A stretch of 64,000 nucleotides of DNA from Candidatus Gastranaerophilales bacterium (GCA_944324825.1 CALUXU010000001.1:1-64000); one strand, 5' to 3'; numbered from the stretch's first letter, positions 54,616 through 63,710 are shown. A program made the numbers and translations. The notes: generated by a model not told the origin, from the letters alone.

Positions 54616-55927
54616 AGCAACAGTTATCGGAGCAGGATTAGCCGGAAGTGAAGCAGCGCTGCAGCTCGCAAAACGAGGTATCAAAGTCAACCTATATGAA
54701 ATGCGCCCCAACCAAACAACAGGTGCGCACAAAACCGATAAATATGCGGAATTTGTTTGTTCGAACAGTCTTGGCTCACGAGATACAACAAATGCCAGCG
54801 GCCTGTTAAAAAAAGAAATGGAAATATTAGGCGGCGAATTAATAAAAATCGCTATTGAAAATTCTGTTCCGGCAGGAAATGCTCTTGCAATAGATAGAGA
54901 TGGATTTGCCCAAAAAGTAACCGAATTAATAAATAACAATCCGAATATTAATGTAATAAAAGAAGAAATCACCCAAATTCCACCTAAAGAAAATGTGATT
55001 ATAGCATCCGGTCCGCTGACAAGTGAAGGATTGGCAAATTCTATTAAAGAGTTTACTCAAAGCGAACACCTTCATTTTTTTGATGCAATAGCACCAATCA
55101 TAGAAAAAGACAGTATTAATTTTGATAAGGCATTTTATGCAAGCCGTTATAACAAAGGTGAAGCATCATATATCAACTGTCCGATGAATAAAGAAGAATA
55201 CGAAAAATTTTATAATTTTTTGATTAATGCACCAAAAATTGAACTAAAAGAATTTGAAAAAAATGCAAAATTCTTTGAATCCTGCCTTCCGGTAGAAGTT
55301 CTCGCATCAAGAGGAGTTGATACCCTAAGGTTTGGACCGATGAAACCGGTCGGACTGATTGATGACAGAACCGGAGAAAAGAACTACGCAGTAGTCCAAT
55401 TAAGACAAGATAACGCAGCAAAAACACTGTATAACATAGTCGGATTCCAAACGAATCTTAAATGGGGAGCACAAAAGGAATTAATATCCCTAATACCGGG
55501 ACTTGAAAACGCAAATATCACAAGATACGGTGTTATGCACAGAAATACTTTTATAAACAGCCCAAGAATCCTAAATCCAACATTACAGACAAGAAGCAGG
55601 AAAGATTTATTCTTTGCAGGACAAATAACCGGCACGGAAGGATATACGGAATCAATAGCTTCAGGACTTTTAGCTGGTATAAATATGGCAAAATTGATAA
55701 ACGGAGATTCACCTATAACACTGCCGACAGAAACAATGCTCGGAGCATTGATGAGTTATATAACAAATCCTGAGCATGATAAATTCCAGCCGATAAATTC
55801 AAACTGGGCGATTGTTAAAGAGATTGAACTTCCTAAACAAATAAGAAAAAATAAAAAGGAAAAAAATTCCATACTCGCAAACCGTTCGATTAAAACATTA
55901 GAGGAATTTATAAAAGAAAACTCCTAA
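54605..55927 (+). CDS. trmFO: Folate-dependent tRNA (uracil-54-C5)-methyltransferase
   Basis: Flavoprotein that makes m5U54 in the T loop of tRNAs using methylenetetrahydrofolate. The 440-residue length is typical. The FAD-binding fold opens with [12 protein letters not shown] (7-18). The family motif [10 protein letters not shown] follows at about 51-60, with the [17 protein letters not shown] segment in the middle and [12 protein letters not shown] near the C-terminus. AGGAGAG precedes the ATG, which lies inside the end of the cyclase gene, so the two are coupled. Confidence 0.96.
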   Translation: MNNKATVIGAGLAGSEAALQLAKRGIKVNLYEMRPNQTTGAHKTDKYAEFVCSNSLGSRDTTNASGLLKKEMEILGGELIKIAIENSVPAGNALAIDRDGFAQKVTELINNNPNINVIKEEITQIPPKENVIIASGPLTSEGLANSIKEFTQSEHLHFFDAIAPIIEKDSINFDKAFYASRYNKGEASYINCPMNKEEYEKFYNFLINAPKIELKEFEKNAKFFESCLPVEVLASRGVDTLRFGPMKPVGLIDDRTGEKNYAVVQLRQDNAAKTLYNIVGFQTNLKWGAQKELISLIPGLENANITRYGVMHRNTFINSPRILNPTLQTRSRKDLFFAGQITGTEGYTESIASGLLAGINMAKLINGDSPITLPTETMLGALMSYITNPEHDKFQPINSNWAIVKEIELPKQIRKNKKEKNSILANRSIKTLEEFIKENS

Positions 55928-55942
55928 TATCAATTAGGAGTT
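55919..55942 (+). terminator. Hairpin at the trmFO stop
   Basis: AACTCCTAAT / ATTAGGAGTT, a 10-bp perfect stem with an ATCA loop. The stop codon (55925-55927) is in the left arm. No strong T-run follows, so termination may be weak. Confidence 0.6.
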
Positions 55943-55979
55943 AACCGTATTAAAATTAAAAATCCAACTTTTTATTTTA

Positions 55980-56609
55980 TTAATCTATCTTAAAGTTTGT
56001 TGCATACTCTCTTTGTTCCTGATTTTGTGATTCAGAATATACATTTTTTAATCCTGATGAAGCATAAGCTGCTGCGGATTCATTTCTTCTGCGTTCCAGT
56101 TGAACTTGTCCGTTTTTAACAATTTGCTGCAACTGATTTAAATTTTGTTCCAAGTTAGTTAAAACTTGTTCTGCATATACAGATGCGCCGTCTTGAATTC
56201 TATTAGCTTCATCCTGAGCTTGTATTCTGATAGCTTCTGCATCATCCAATGCTTTTCTTTTGATTTCTTCACAATCAGAAATAACTTGTTCTTTAATTTT
56301 GTCAGCCTCTTTTTGAACAGCCAATAACAAATCAGATTCGCTTAACAATCTGCTTGCTTCGTTTTGAGCATCGTTAATAATTTTTTCTGCACGTTGCTGA
56401 GCTTCATGCTGGATTTCATCTCTACGTCTTAATAAAGATCTTGCATCTTGAACCTCTGCCGGTAATGATGCATAAATTCTATCCAAAAGTGATTCTACAA
56501 CTTCCCTTTTTACAACAACCATATAATTAGATAAAAGAGGAAATCCTTTATCTAAAGATTCTTCCAGCGCTCTTAATAAATCATATATTCCATTTTGTTG
56601 ACCATTCAT
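55980..56609 (-). CDS. Coiled-coil protein, DivIVA/ATP-synthase-b-like
   Basis: A 209-residue cytoplasmic protein. Residues about 65-160 are a continuous charged coiled coil of alanine/glutamate/arginine heptads (RAEKIINDAQNEASRLL; DDAEAIRIQAQDEANRIQ), the kind that makes automatic annotation call ATP synthase subunit b. There is no membrane anchor, so that role is unlikely. The N-terminal 60 residues (GIYDLLRALEESLDKG) resemble those of small DivIVA/SepIVA-like scaffolds. A function in cell division or envelope organisation is a guess. Confidence 0.65.
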   Translation of the reverse strand: MNGQQNGIYDLLRALEESLDKGFPLLSNYMVVVKREVVESLLDRIYASLPAEVQDARSLLRRRDEIQHEAQQRAEKIINDAQNEASRLLSESDLLLAVQKEADKIKEQVISDCEEIKRKALDDAEAIRIQAQDEANRIQDGASVYAEQVLTNLEQNLNQLQQIVKNGQVQLERRRNESAAAYASSGLKNVYSESQNQEQREYATNFKID

Positions 56610-56854
56610 CTTAATTAAATCTCCCGATAACGATACTATATAGTAAGAATTTTACGACAAGTGTATTTTAAAAGTCAAACGAATTAAAAAATTTATGTAG
56701 TTATTTTTACATTAAATAAATCTACAAATACAAACTTAATAACTCAATTAAAATGGCTTCACACAACATAAAGTTTATAAAATCTAATTTATATGCTAGT
56801 ATGAACCCATATATAAATCGTACATTTATTTATAAATCAACAATAAAAAACTTT

Positions 56855-57095
56855 GGGCAGCAATGCCGAGAGTAGAACAGACCTCTCCACCTTTTCACGC
56901 ACAACAAACTTTTTCTGCATAAGGTGTAAGAAAGGGGGTGATTACGGTCATGATTGAAAATGTTAGGCAAAAAATAAAATGTGTCCTACTCGTCATCGGA
57001 CACATTTTACTAATTATTTCATCATTGCTGTAGGGTCTGCATAGAGGGTATTGAGGGATACCCTCTCCCTACTCTTATTATAATTTTTTTTTTTT
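56855..57095 (+). ncRNA. Candidate structured transcript (small RNA or type I toxin-like mRNA)
   Basis: A gene-free stretch with strong secondary structure. AGAGTAG (56869-56875) can pair with CTACTCT (57069-57075), and CAGACC (56878-56883) with GGTCTG (57034-57039), giving nested long-range helices. Inside are CACCTT/AAGGTG, an 11-bp stem AAAATGTGTCC/GGACACATTTT, and GAGGGTAT/ATACCCTC. A long T-run (57085-57098) follows about 10 bp after the outer helix, like a terminator. It does not match 6S, SRP, RNase P or tmRNA cores that I can recall. It contains a 27-codon hydrophobic ORF. Confidence 0.45.
56950..57033 (+). CDS. Small hydrophobic peptide, type I toxin-like
   Basis: A 27-residue reading frame: about ten charged/polar residues (MIENVRQKIK) then a 17-residue hydrophobic segment to the C-terminus (CVLLVIG..., ending SSLL). 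It is preceded by AAAGGGGGTG, 8 nt or more before the ATG, a strong ribosome site like those of small holin-like/type I toxin peptides in Firmicutes. The site could be masked by pairing of the nearby CACCTTTT. Short length, single membrane segment and a heavily structured transcript fit a type I toxin. No antisense RNA has been shown. Confidence 0.45.
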   Translation: MIENVRQKIKCVLLVIGHILLIISSLL

Positions 57096-57132
57096 TATTT
57101 TTCAAGTGTAAAATTAAGAAAATTTATATAGC

Positions 57133-57170
57133 TAATAAAAAAGAGCCACTTACGTGACTCTTTTTTATTA
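57133..57170 (-). terminator. Terminator of the tRNA-Gly gene
   Basis: TAATAAAAAAGAG(C/T)CAC / GTGACTCTTTTTTATTA inverted repeat with a TTAC-type loop and T-runs. It begins immediately after the tRNA 3' end on the minus strand. Confidence 0.88.
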
Positions 57171-57241
57171 GCGGGAGACGAGGCTCGAACTCGCGACATC
57201 CTCCTTGGCAAGGAGGCATTCTACCACTGAATTACCCCCGC
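57170..57241 (-). tRNA. tRNA-Gly (anticodon GCC)
   Basis: Read on the minus strand, acceptor GCGGGGG pairs with CTCCCGC (one G-U). The D arm holds TTCAGTGGTAGAA, the anticodon arm is CTCCTTGCCAAGGAG with GCC at the centre, and the T arm is GCGAGTTCGAGCCTCGT. The discriminator is T. The terminal CCA is not encoded. Confidence 0.97.
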
Positions 57242-57290
57242 GTGTATATTAATTATACATGGACACATTTTTTTTGCAAGCAAAAATTAT

Positions 57291-58142
57291 TTAAGTTGTT
57301 TTGATGCCAATTTTTTTACGTTCTTTAGCTATTAATTCAAATGCAATCTCTTTTAATAACTTGATTTTATCATCAAATAAGAAATTCTTTGATTCATCAA
57401 TCAAATCTATATCATCAACAGGCATATTCATTTCTTTTAATTTCAAAGCATACTTCAACTGTTCACTATATGCATGTTTCTCCTGCTCCAGTTGATATCT
57501 TGCATCCTGTAAGTGCGCAATTTTATCTAAAGCCGGTTTATCATGTAAAAACGCCAAAGTTTTTTCTCTTACTTTTAACAATATATCCTGCTTAGGAAGT
57601 TTATCTATCGGCTCCCTTACATAAACAAAATTATCAAACCAGTCATCTCGCCTATCATCATATTTTCCTTCTCTATATAATTTAGCCGTTACTGCCGTAT
57701 GTTTAGGATTTGCCAGAGTATCCAATACATGAGTATTCTCGTGCATAAATGTGACAAAAGAATCTCTTGGAACTTTTGAATACTTAACAGGCATTTCCAA
57801 GGTTAAACCAATAATAGAATTATCCAAATAAATATAATCAGATCCGCCCATAACTTTAGAATTAGATTTTAAAGGAATAATATTTACAAGTTTATTTTCA
57901 GGTAAAAGCGAAAAATAATTTCTTCTTATATTCCCTAATTTAATCTTTTCATTTTTATATATAGGTAAAAAAGCATTAAAATATTTTTCATTCAAATCTG
58001 ATACAAATTTCTGCCTTTTTTCAACTGAACCTTTTACCAAATCGTATGAAAATTTAACCTTAGAACTAACTCGAATCATATATAAAATAAGACCCGTAAT
58101 TATTTTTTTTGCTAATATATTTTGATTATCTGCTCTCAGCAA
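57291..58142 (-). CDS. HExxH-containing protein, unknown function
   Basis: A lysine-rich protein of 283 residues from a TTG at 58142, or 262 from the ATG at 58079; the latter has GGG about 11 nt upstream and drops a hydrophobic stretch, so the true start is open. The motif H134-E-N-T-H138 in [18 protein letters not shown] matches a zinc-peptidase site. Downstream acidic residues ([11 protein letters not shown]) could supply a third ligand, but no standard partner motif is recognisable. The C-terminal third is coiled coil. It overlaps or closely follows the udp gene on the same strand. Confidence 0.6.
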   Translation of the reverse strand: MLRADNQNILAKKIITGLILYMIRVSSKVKFSYDLVKGSVEKRQKFVSDLNEKYFNAFLPIYKNEKIKLGNIRRNYFSLLPENKLVNIIPLKSNSKVMGGSDYIYLDNSIIGLTLEMPVKYSKVPRDSFVTFMHENTHVLDTLANPKHTAVTAKLYREGKYDDRRDDWFDNFVYVREPIDKLPKQDILLKVREKTLAFLHDKPALDKIAHLQDARYQLEQEKHAYSEQLKYALKLKEMNMPVDDIDLIDESKNFLFDDKIKLLKEIAFELIAKERKKIGIKTT

Positions 58143-58893
58143 TCATCAATCTTATTGCATCAACCGCTGTTTTAATAGCTGTATCAGTATCGTGAACAAC
58201 AGGATTATCAAGCCCTGCTTTTTCACGCTCTTGATTTGCAATAACCAAAAATACAGAACCAACTTTAACTCTTAAATATGAAGCCACCGTAAATAGTGCA
58301 GCCGATTCCATTTCTGATGCCAAACAGCCGAGTTTTAACCACGCATTCCATTTATTAATCAACTCGTAATTTACAGGCATTAATGCAGGCGAATGTTGCC
58401 CGTAGAAAGAATCTTTGCACTGTACAACACCTACATGATAAGGTTTTCCTGCATTTTTAGCTGCTGCAACAAGTTTCTCAACAATATCATAATGCGCTAC
58501 TGCAGGAAATTCTATCGGAGCATATTCTTTTGAAGTTCCCTCCATTCTGATTGCACCTGTCGGAATAACAATATCTCCGCCTTTTACATTTATATCCATA
58601 CCGCCGCAGGTTCCGACACGAATAAAATTCTTCGCGCCAACTTTTACAAGCTCTTCTAATGCAATAGCTGCAGAAGGTCCGCCAATACCGGTTGAAGTCA
58701 CACTAACCATTACACCGTCTAAAAAACCGGTATAGGTTACATATTCTCTTTTGTCAGCGACTAATCTTGCATCATCAAAATATTCCGCAATCTTTTTACA
58801 TCTTTTAGGATCACCCGGCAAAATTACATATTCACCGACATCGCCTTCTTTTAAATCAATATGGTACTGTTTTCCGTCTTCTGCATATTTCAT
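58126..58893 (-). CDS. udp: Uridine phosphorylase-family nucleoside phosphorylase
   Basis: Splits uridine (or a related nucleoside) with phosphate in nucleoside salvage. The 255-residue protein starts at the ATG at 58893, with GAGG 8 nt upstream; a GTG 9 bp earlier overlaps that site. Motifs: [35 protein letters not shown], and [12 protein letters not shown], in which the glutamate binds ribose. Purine versus pyrimidine preference is judged from overall likeness to Udp. Confidence 0.88.
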   Translation of the reverse strand: MKYAEDGKQYHIDLKEGDVGEYVILPGDPKRCKKIAEYFDDARLVADKREYVTYTGFLDGVMVSVTSTGIGGPSAAIALEELVKVGAKNFIRVGTCGGMDINVKGGDIVIPTGAIRMEGTSKEYAPIEFPAVAHYDIVEKLVAAAKNAGKPYHVGVVQCKDSFYGQHSPALMPVNYELINKWNAWLKLGCLASEMESAALFTVASYLRVKVGSVFLVIANQEREKAGLDNPVVHDTDTAIKTAVDAIRLMIAESR

Positions 58894-58957
58894 AATAAAC
58901 ACCTCTATTATTCGTTATCACTTGATTTTACCAATTATTGAAAATTCTGTCAAACAA

Positions 58958-59356
58958 TTATGTTTTAATATAATCCTTAAACGGTTTTTCAGATACAATT
59001 CTATAACCGCATTCTTCAGGCGGATTTAAATACCTTCCGGTACTCAAAGATTTTACCATCGGATATCTACGGCAATACAAAGATCTAAAGAAATAATATT
59101 TACAGCGATTGTCTGGAAGGAGAGATTTACAGGTAAACAAAAGTTCACCGTCCTCATTCTTTCCGGAGGGATAAAATAAATTCATACGTTTATTTTTGTT
59201 TTTTAATTCTTCAAATAATTTTATATCTCGTATCGGATTACCATAAGCAAAAAACACAATATTTCGACAGCAGCGACCGCATTTTTTGCATTCACCTTTT
59301 AGAATATATTTGGGTGATTGTAATTTATTCAAATAAAATTTTATCCATTTCAGCAT
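58958..59356 (-). CDS. YkgJ-like cysteine cluster protein
   Basis: A 132-residue protein with the zinc/iron-chelating signature C23-x2-C26-x2-C29-C30 (CKKCGRCC), followed by further cysteines (FTCKSLLPDNRCKYY and LYCRRYPM). This is the CxxCxxCC family often annotated YkgJ/Fe-S oxidoreductase-like, function unknown. Its ATG overlaps the methyltransferase stop by one base (TAATG), so the two are coupled. Confidence 0.8.
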   Translation of the reverse strand: MLKWIKFYLNKLQSPKYILKGECKKCGRCCRNIVFFAYGNPIRDIKLFEELKNKNKRMNLFYPSGKNEDGELLFTCKSLLPDNRCKYYFFRSLYCRRYPMVKSLSTGRYLNPPEECGYRIVSEKPFKDYIKT

Positions 59357-60120
59357 TAGAGCTCTCCGCCTTTTATAATACGGTAAAGAAAACGTTCATT
59401 TTTATATTTATAAAAGATGGAATCAAGTTTAAATACTTCAAAACTTCTTTCTCCGATAATATTTCTTTGCTCTTCCGCTTCGTCCTTACCCTGATTTATT
59501 ATAAGCATCGTGCCGCCCGGTTTTAATAATGAATAAGCATGCTCAAAAAGCTTTTTCGGATAAAAATATTTATCCGGAAGCCCCCAAAAACGATGCGGCT
59601 GAATTATTACAAATGGAAGAATCCAAATTATATAATCGTATCTTTTATTTATATTTAGTAAATTATCAGGAATATAAGACGTATTTTCTAAATCTTTTAT
59701 ATAAAATTTTGCAACCTCATAACGGTTATAAAAATTTGAATATAAACGATAAGCATCTATTTCAACACCATCAAGATAAAGCTTATCCGAATACCTTTTG
59801 AAAAAAGAGTATTCTCCTTTTGCATAAAACCAATTTTTTGAACCAATATCTAATACTGATAAAGAGGTCGAATATTCAGGACTCAAATACTTATCCAGAA
59901 AATATAATGTATAAAGATTCTGAAGATACCCTATAATTGTTGAATTTTCCCTATATTCCAATAAGCCATATTTATCAACAAGTATTTTTTCAAGCTCTTC
60001 CTCATCTTTAGACAGTTGTAAATCGGACTTGGATTCAGAAGGCTCAAAATAATTCTTCCTTGAAAATCGAATTTTATTCCTCAGATAAAAATCAACCGTA
60101 TTTTTTAGACTATCAAACAT
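59356..60120 (-). CDS. Class I SAM methyltransferase-like protein
   Basis: A 254-residue protein with a Rossmann methyltransferase pattern: motif I SVLDIGSKNWFYA at about 88-100, acidic end of strand 2 in YLDGVEIDAYR, motif IV region YDYIIWILPF, and LLKPGGTMLIINQG as the post-motif. The N-terminal 60 residues are charged and helical. The substrate is unknown. It is co-transcribed with the downstream YkgJ-like gene. Motif I is less glycine-rich than usual, so SAM binding is inferred. Confidence 0.7.
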   Translation of the reverse strand: MFDSLKNTVDFYLRNKIRFSRKNYFEPSESKSDLQLSKDEEELEKILVDKYGLLEYRENSTIIGYLQNLYTLYFLDKYLSPEYSTSLSVLDIGSKNWFYAKGEYSFFKRYSDKLYLDGVEIDAYRLYSNFYNRYEVAKFYIKDLENTSYIPDNLLNINKRYDYIIWILPFVIIQPHRFWGLPDKYFYPKKLFEHAYSLLKPGGTMLIINQGKDEAEEQRNIIGERSFEVFKLDSIFYKYKNERFLYRIIKGGEL

Positions 60121-60140
60121 AATTATTATAATAACACATG

Positions 60141-60169
60141 AAAAAAGAGCTGCCAGGGAATGACAGCTC
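60141..60169 (-). terminator. Rho-independent terminator of the outer-membrane protein gene
   Basis: GAGCTGTCA / TGCCAGCTC-type stem (60147-60169, one wobble) followed by TTTTTT on the minus strand. It lies 27 bp past the stop of the gene at 60196. Confidence 0.88.
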
Positions 60170-60195
60170 TCGGGTGTTTTATTGTATCATGAAAA

Positions 60196-61056
60196 TTAGA
60201 ATGTAAATCTGATACCTGCAGAAACGTTATTACCAAGGTGAACATCTTTACCACCAGTAACAACTAAATCAGCGCCTTTGAAACCAACGCTGGCACCAGC
60301 TTTATATGTATCAACAATAGAACCAACGTGAGTTGATCTGTTATTGTAACCTAATCTAGCAGCTCCACCCATACCAACATGAGCACCAACTCTTACACCG
60401 TTATCAAATTCATGTTTGTATTTACCAATGATTGATAATTCTGGAGCAAAACGTCCTTTAAGATCGCCTTGAGGGATTTTTGCTGTACGAATTTTTTCCA
60501 TATCAGTATGTAAACCAACTTGTGGTCCTAAAGTGAAACCTTTACCAAGTTTATAATCTTGACCTAAGAATAATTTTAAACCACCTTTAACATCATCACG
60601 TTTTTTACCTAAGTACATTTGACCGGTAACATAAGTTTTACCTTTTTCAACACTTGCTTCTGCTAAGCCGGCATGTCTTAAGTTTTGAGAATGTAAGTAT
60701 CTAGCACCATAAGTAACTTTTACTGCAGGAGCTGCTTTTGGGTCGCGAACCATTCTTGAAGATGTAGAATAAGTTAAATCCCCGTTTAAACCTTGAGGAG
60801 TAACTTTACCAACAAATTTTCCGCTTTCACGAGTAACTTTAACCATTCCTTTAGGAACTTTCTTAGATGTACCCATCATTTTTTGTGCTTCAGAAAAAGC
60901 TAAAGTAGAAGCTGAATCAACTTTATTAGCTACTGCTCTTTGAACAACATGAGCGATTGAATCATTTCTTGTCATAGTCTTTGCTGCTTGTTGAGCATGA
61001 CCTGCAACTGCAGTTGTTGCCATTGTAAGGGCCATAATCCCTGTTCTTAAATTCAT
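60196..61056 (-). CDS. Predicted outer-membrane beta-barrel protein
   Basis: A 286-residue protein with a signal peptide (MNLRTGIMALTMATTAVAG, cleavage near AGHA-Q at 21). The mature N-terminal 75 residues are polar and helical; the rest is alternating glycine-rich strands (VTYGARYLHSQN, YVTGQMYLGKK, VRVGAHVGMGGAAR) ending in NVSAGIRFTF, a classical C-terminal phenylalanine barrel signature. The family is unknown. AAGGAGG precedes the ATG. It uses fewer rare codons than its neighbours, which may indicate high expression. Confidence 0.75.
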   Translation of the reverse strand: MNLRTGIMALTMATTAVAGHAQQAAKTMTRNDSIAHVVQRAVANKVDSASTLAFSEAQKMMGTSKKVPKGMVKVTRESGKFVGKVTPQGLNGDLTYSTSSRMVRDPKAAPAVKVTYGARYLHSQNLRHAGLAEASVEKGKTYVTGQMYLGKKRDDVKGGLKLFLGQDYKLGKGFTLGPQVGLHTDMEKIRTAKIPQGDLKGRFAPELSIIGKYKHEFDNGVRVGAHVGMGGAARLGYNNRSTHVGSIVDTYKAGASVGFKGADLVVTGGKDVHLGNNVSAGIRFTF

Positions 61057-61221
61057 ATTTTAACCTCCTTAATAAACTAGTGCATAAATATCCTTAACTA
61101 GCGTACATTTAATTTAAAAACAAACATAATTTTTTTTGCTAGTACAGTAATCACAATTGTAATAAAAGTTTACATTAGTATTTATAACATAGCTGTAACA
61201 TTTATACTAACTCAAAAATAA

Positions 61222-61542
61222 TTAATATGAAAAGTATTTATCAAAATCTACATCATCAAAACATGAGAGTAATAAAAACACTTCATCTTCTTCGTCCATG
61301 CGCTGAAAGTTATACTCATCAAAAAGCCAGAATTTAGGGTTATTACCTTTAACTCTGACTATATTTTTTTCCTTTAATATTGCTAGTTTTTTCTTTACCG
61401 TATCCAGAGGAAGATTAACAAGCTTGGATAACTCCACAGCCGTAATACCGTCATCTCCCGCATACTTCTCAGGAGTCAGAAACATAAGTTCCAACCCAAC
61501 GCTCTTTAATTCTATATCCTCTGAAATGTCTGGTATCGCCAT
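61222..61542 (-). CDS. Winged-helix DNA-binding-like protein
   Basis: A 106-residue protein. Residues about 32-75 fit a winged helix: GITAVELSKLVNLPLDTVKKKLAILKEK-type recognition helices, then IVRVKGNNPKFWLF as the wing. The C-terminus is strongly acidic (FQRMDEEDE, FDDVDFDKYF). It is divergent from the arginase-family gene (118-bp gap) and could regulate it, but nothing in the sequence proves that. Confidence 0.65.
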   Translation of the reverse strand: MAIPDISEDIELKSVGLELMFLTPEKYAGDDGITAVELSKLVNLPLDTVKKKLAILKEKNIVRVKGNNPKFWLFDEYNFQRMDEEDEVFLLLSCFDDVDFDKYFSY

Positions 61543-61660
61543 ACTATAATTTTAACAATAAACATGCCGGATACATCATTTTTATGGATTATTATAGTAT
61601 ACAACTAAAGTTGATATTTTTAATTTATAATTAAAAACTGAAAATAAAGGAGAATGCATC

Positions 61661-62533
61661 ATGAATAAATTAAAAACTATCAGATTAATTTATCCGCAAT
61701 GGCAAGGCGGAAACATCACAAGATTAATTCCTGATTTGCCGCCCAATGATGCATCTCAAGGATATATCTTAGGCGCTCATCTTCTAAATTTTCTTGCACC
61801 TAAGACGGAAAATCAAACTATAACAATACCAATTTCTGAAGATACAAACCGAATTGAAGAAAACGGTATTATTGATTACAAGCCTATTCTTAAACAAACA
61901 AAAGAGGCTTTGAATATAATAAAAGAACTAAATCCTGATAAAATATTAACTCTCGGCGGAGAATGCTCTGTAAGTGTTGTTCCTTTTACATATCTCGCAG
62001 AAAAATATAATAACGATATTGCAGTGATTTGGATTGATGCACATCCGGATATAACTTTGCCTGAAGATAAAACATATAACGGATACCATGCGATGGCAGT
62101 AACCGCAATAATGGGTAAAGGTGACAAAGGTATAATTTCAACTCTTCCGGCACAAATTACCCCTGATAAAATTTTATTTGTCGGCTTAAGAGATTGGGAA
62201 CGAGAAGAAATAAAGAAACGTCAAAAAGAATATAATATGAAACATCTAACCCCTGATGAAGTATCAGAAAACAGTTCTAAAATACTTGAATGGATTAAAA
62301 ACACAGGTGTCAAACATGTTGTAATACATTTTGATATGGATGTTTTAGAACCGAATGAAATTATCCCCGCAGTAGGAGTTGTTCCTGACGGAATGAAAAT
62401 TAATGAAGTAATTAGAGTTATAAATGATATTTCAAAAGAGTACGACATTGCAGGTTTAACAGTTGCAGAACCAATGCCGAGAATAGCAATAAAATTAAGA
62501 AATATGCTCAAACAACTGCCTCTAATGGATTAA
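61661..62533 (+). CDS. Arginase/agmatinase (ureohydrolase) family protein
   Basis: A 290-residue ureohydrolase-fold protein. Metal-site motifs are LTLGGECSVS (99-103 GGECS), DAHPD at 126-130, NGYHAM at 140-145 and FDMDVLEP with D225, D227 and E230. In manganese ureohydrolases the first motif is usually GGDHS; here the first histidine ligand position is cysteine. It may therefore bind one metal differently or act on another guanidino/amidino substrate. AAAGGAG precedes the ATG. The likely substrate (arginine, agmatine or formiminoglutamate) cannot be fixed. Confidence 0.8.
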   Translation: MNKLKTIRLIYPQWQGGNITRLIPDLPPNDASQGYILGAHLLNFLAPKTENQTITIPISEDTNRIEENGIIDYKPILKQTKEALNIIKELNPDKILTLGGECSVSVVPFTYLAEKYNNDIAVIWIDAHPDITLPEDKTYNGYHAMAVTAIMGKGDKGIISTLPAQITPDKILFVGLRDWEREEIKKRQKEYNMKHLTPDEVSENSSKILEWIKNTGVKHVVIHFDMDVLEPNEIIPAVGVVPDGMKINEVIRVINDISKEYDIAGLTVAEPMPRIAIKLRNMLKQLPLMD

Positions 62534-62567
62534 TTATTTATATAACCTTTTTAATAAAAGCCTCCTG

Positions 62568-62651
62568 CTATTCTGTAAAATAGCAGATGGTTTGATGATT
62601 TGGAGATACTTTGCAAACTAACATTTAGTATTATTGGGCAAACATGCCCAA
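62568..62651. repeat. Two hairpins downstream of the arginase-family gene
   Basis: TGCTATT / AATAGCA (about 62568-62587) may end the arginase-family transcript. TTGGGCA-AACA-TGCCCAA (62634-62651) is the same stem as at 52377-52394, including the CGAC that follows one base later. Confidence 0.65.
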
Positions 62652-62720
62652 TCGACAATTAAAGCTCCCCTCAAAAACCTACAAGCTACAACCTTAAATT
62701 AATGTTATAAATTATAGTTT

Positions 62721-63206
62721 TTAAGCATTAAAAATTTTTCGAATATCTTCTGGAGCAGCTTTTTCCATCTTTTTTTGTTTTAAAACGTTTAGTTGGTAAA
62801 TAGCATCTTCTTCTGCCCATTTTATATTCAAATCTAAAGCCGATTTAGGTGAAAATGCATTCGCCAGCTCTTGGTAATCTAAGTGATATGACATTCTACT
62901 TTTGTTATAAGAACAAACACTTCGTCCACGTGGAATAATATTTTTTGCATTATATAATTTATCAATATTTGGGCTGGATATTATTATTTCTTCTTCCCCA
63001 GGATAGTAATATGGTTTTAAGTCTAGTAATGTAGGTAACCCATCATTTTTAATTTTTTTGATATATTGCAAATGTTCTTGTGTGATTAATGAACGGTTTG
63101 CTGTTTCTACTAAAGCTTCTTGCAATTTTGAAGAAAATCGAGTTCCAAAATTAGTTTTTTGGTTATTGTCAGAAATTGCCATGTTATTGTTGCATTGAAT
63201 TCTCAT
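62721..63206 (-). CDS. Unknown soluble protein with NFG-type N-terminus
   Basis: A 161-residue protein of unknown family. The polar N-terminus contains NNQKTNFGTRFSSKL, a short asparagine-rich stretch before a phenylalanine-glycine that I associate with many lineage-specific proteins of this kind of genome (from memory). The rest is mixed helix and loops. AAAGGA lies about 11 nt before the ATG. It is monocistronic. Confidence 0.55.
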   Translation of the reverse strand: MRIQCNNNMAISDNNQKTNFGTRFSSKLQEALVETANRSLITQEHLQYIKKIKNDGLPTLLDLKPYYYPGEEEIIISSPNIDKLYNAKNIIPRGRSVCSYNKSRMSYHLDYQELANAFSPKSALDLNIKWAEEDAIYQLNVLKQKKMEKAAPEDIRKIFNA

Positions 63207-63638
63207 TAAATTTTATTCCTTTCGTATCTATTCATTTTAAAATACGTAAATATTTTTTTTGCTATATTTATTCAAATAATCGTAGTTCAGTAGTTGAGCT
63301 TTCAGCCCAACTATAAACATCAGTATGTTTTAGATAATTATGCCGGGACTAAAATATCAAGAATTAATTATTGCCAGTATTGGATTTCTACATTTTAAAC
63401 CTGACGATTTTATTGAATTTGAGAGGTAAGAACCTTAGAATTTTCTTTGAAAATTCGTGGTTCGAATCCCTAATAAAAAAAACTCCCCGAAGGAAGTTTT
63501 TTAATATGGGCCCGGAGACTCTGCCGAGCAAAACAATTAAGTATTGTTTTGCGAGAGGTAAGAACCTTAGAATTTTCTTTGAAAATTCGTGGTTCGAATC
63601 CCTAATAAAAAAAACTCCCCGAAGGAAGTTTTTTAATA
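63207..63638. other. Gene-free stretch with 97-bp direct repeats
   Basis: Nothing gene-like in 63207-63420 beyond an AT-rich leader. The rest is the repeat structure beside tRNA-Met, described separately; apparent ORFs on both strands there are repeat-derived. Confidence 0.75.
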
Positions 63639-63649
63639 TGGGCCCGGAG
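63421..63649. repeat. 97-bp perfect direct repeat carrying the end and terminator of tRNA-Met
   Basis: 63421-63517 and 63553-63649 are identical over 97 bp (offset 132). Each contains a T-arm-like GTGGTTCGAATCC stretch, an AAAAAACT/AGTTTTTT hairpin that serves as terminator for the tRNA on the minus strand, and the last 10 nt of the tRNA gene. Between them is a 35-bp insert with hairpin GCAAAACAAT / ATTGTTTTGC (63528-63552). Confidence 0.9.
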
Positions 63650-63710
63650 GGATTCGAACCCACGACCAAAGGATTATGAGTCCTCTGCGCTACCGCTGCG
63701 CCACAGGCCC
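63639..63710 (-). tRNA. tRNA-Met (anticodon CAU)
   Basis: On the minus strand, acceptor GGGCCTG pairs with CGGGCCC, the D arm is GCGCAGCGGTAGCGC, the anticodon arm is AGAGGACTCATAATCCTTT with CAU, and the T arm is GTGGGTTCGAATCCC. The discriminator is A and CCA is not encoded. It looks like elongator Met; a lysidine-modified Ile2 tRNA also has CAU and cannot be fully excluded. Confidence 0.95.

Noticed and set aside
55980-56609. ATP synthase subunit b
   Set aside because: Coiled coil resembles it, but there is no N-terminal membrane helix and no atp operon around it.
56855-57095. 6S RNA, SRP RNA or tmRNA
   Set aside because: The characteristic cores I remember (for example the SRP GGAAG/GCAG loop region or the tmRNA tag reading frame) are not found, though a formal covariance search could overturn this.
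63371-63679. Overlapping ORFs on both strands of about 100 codons
   Set aside because: They consist of the 97-bp repeat read twice plus part of the tRNA-Met gene, so the internal protein duplication is an artefact of the DNA repeat.
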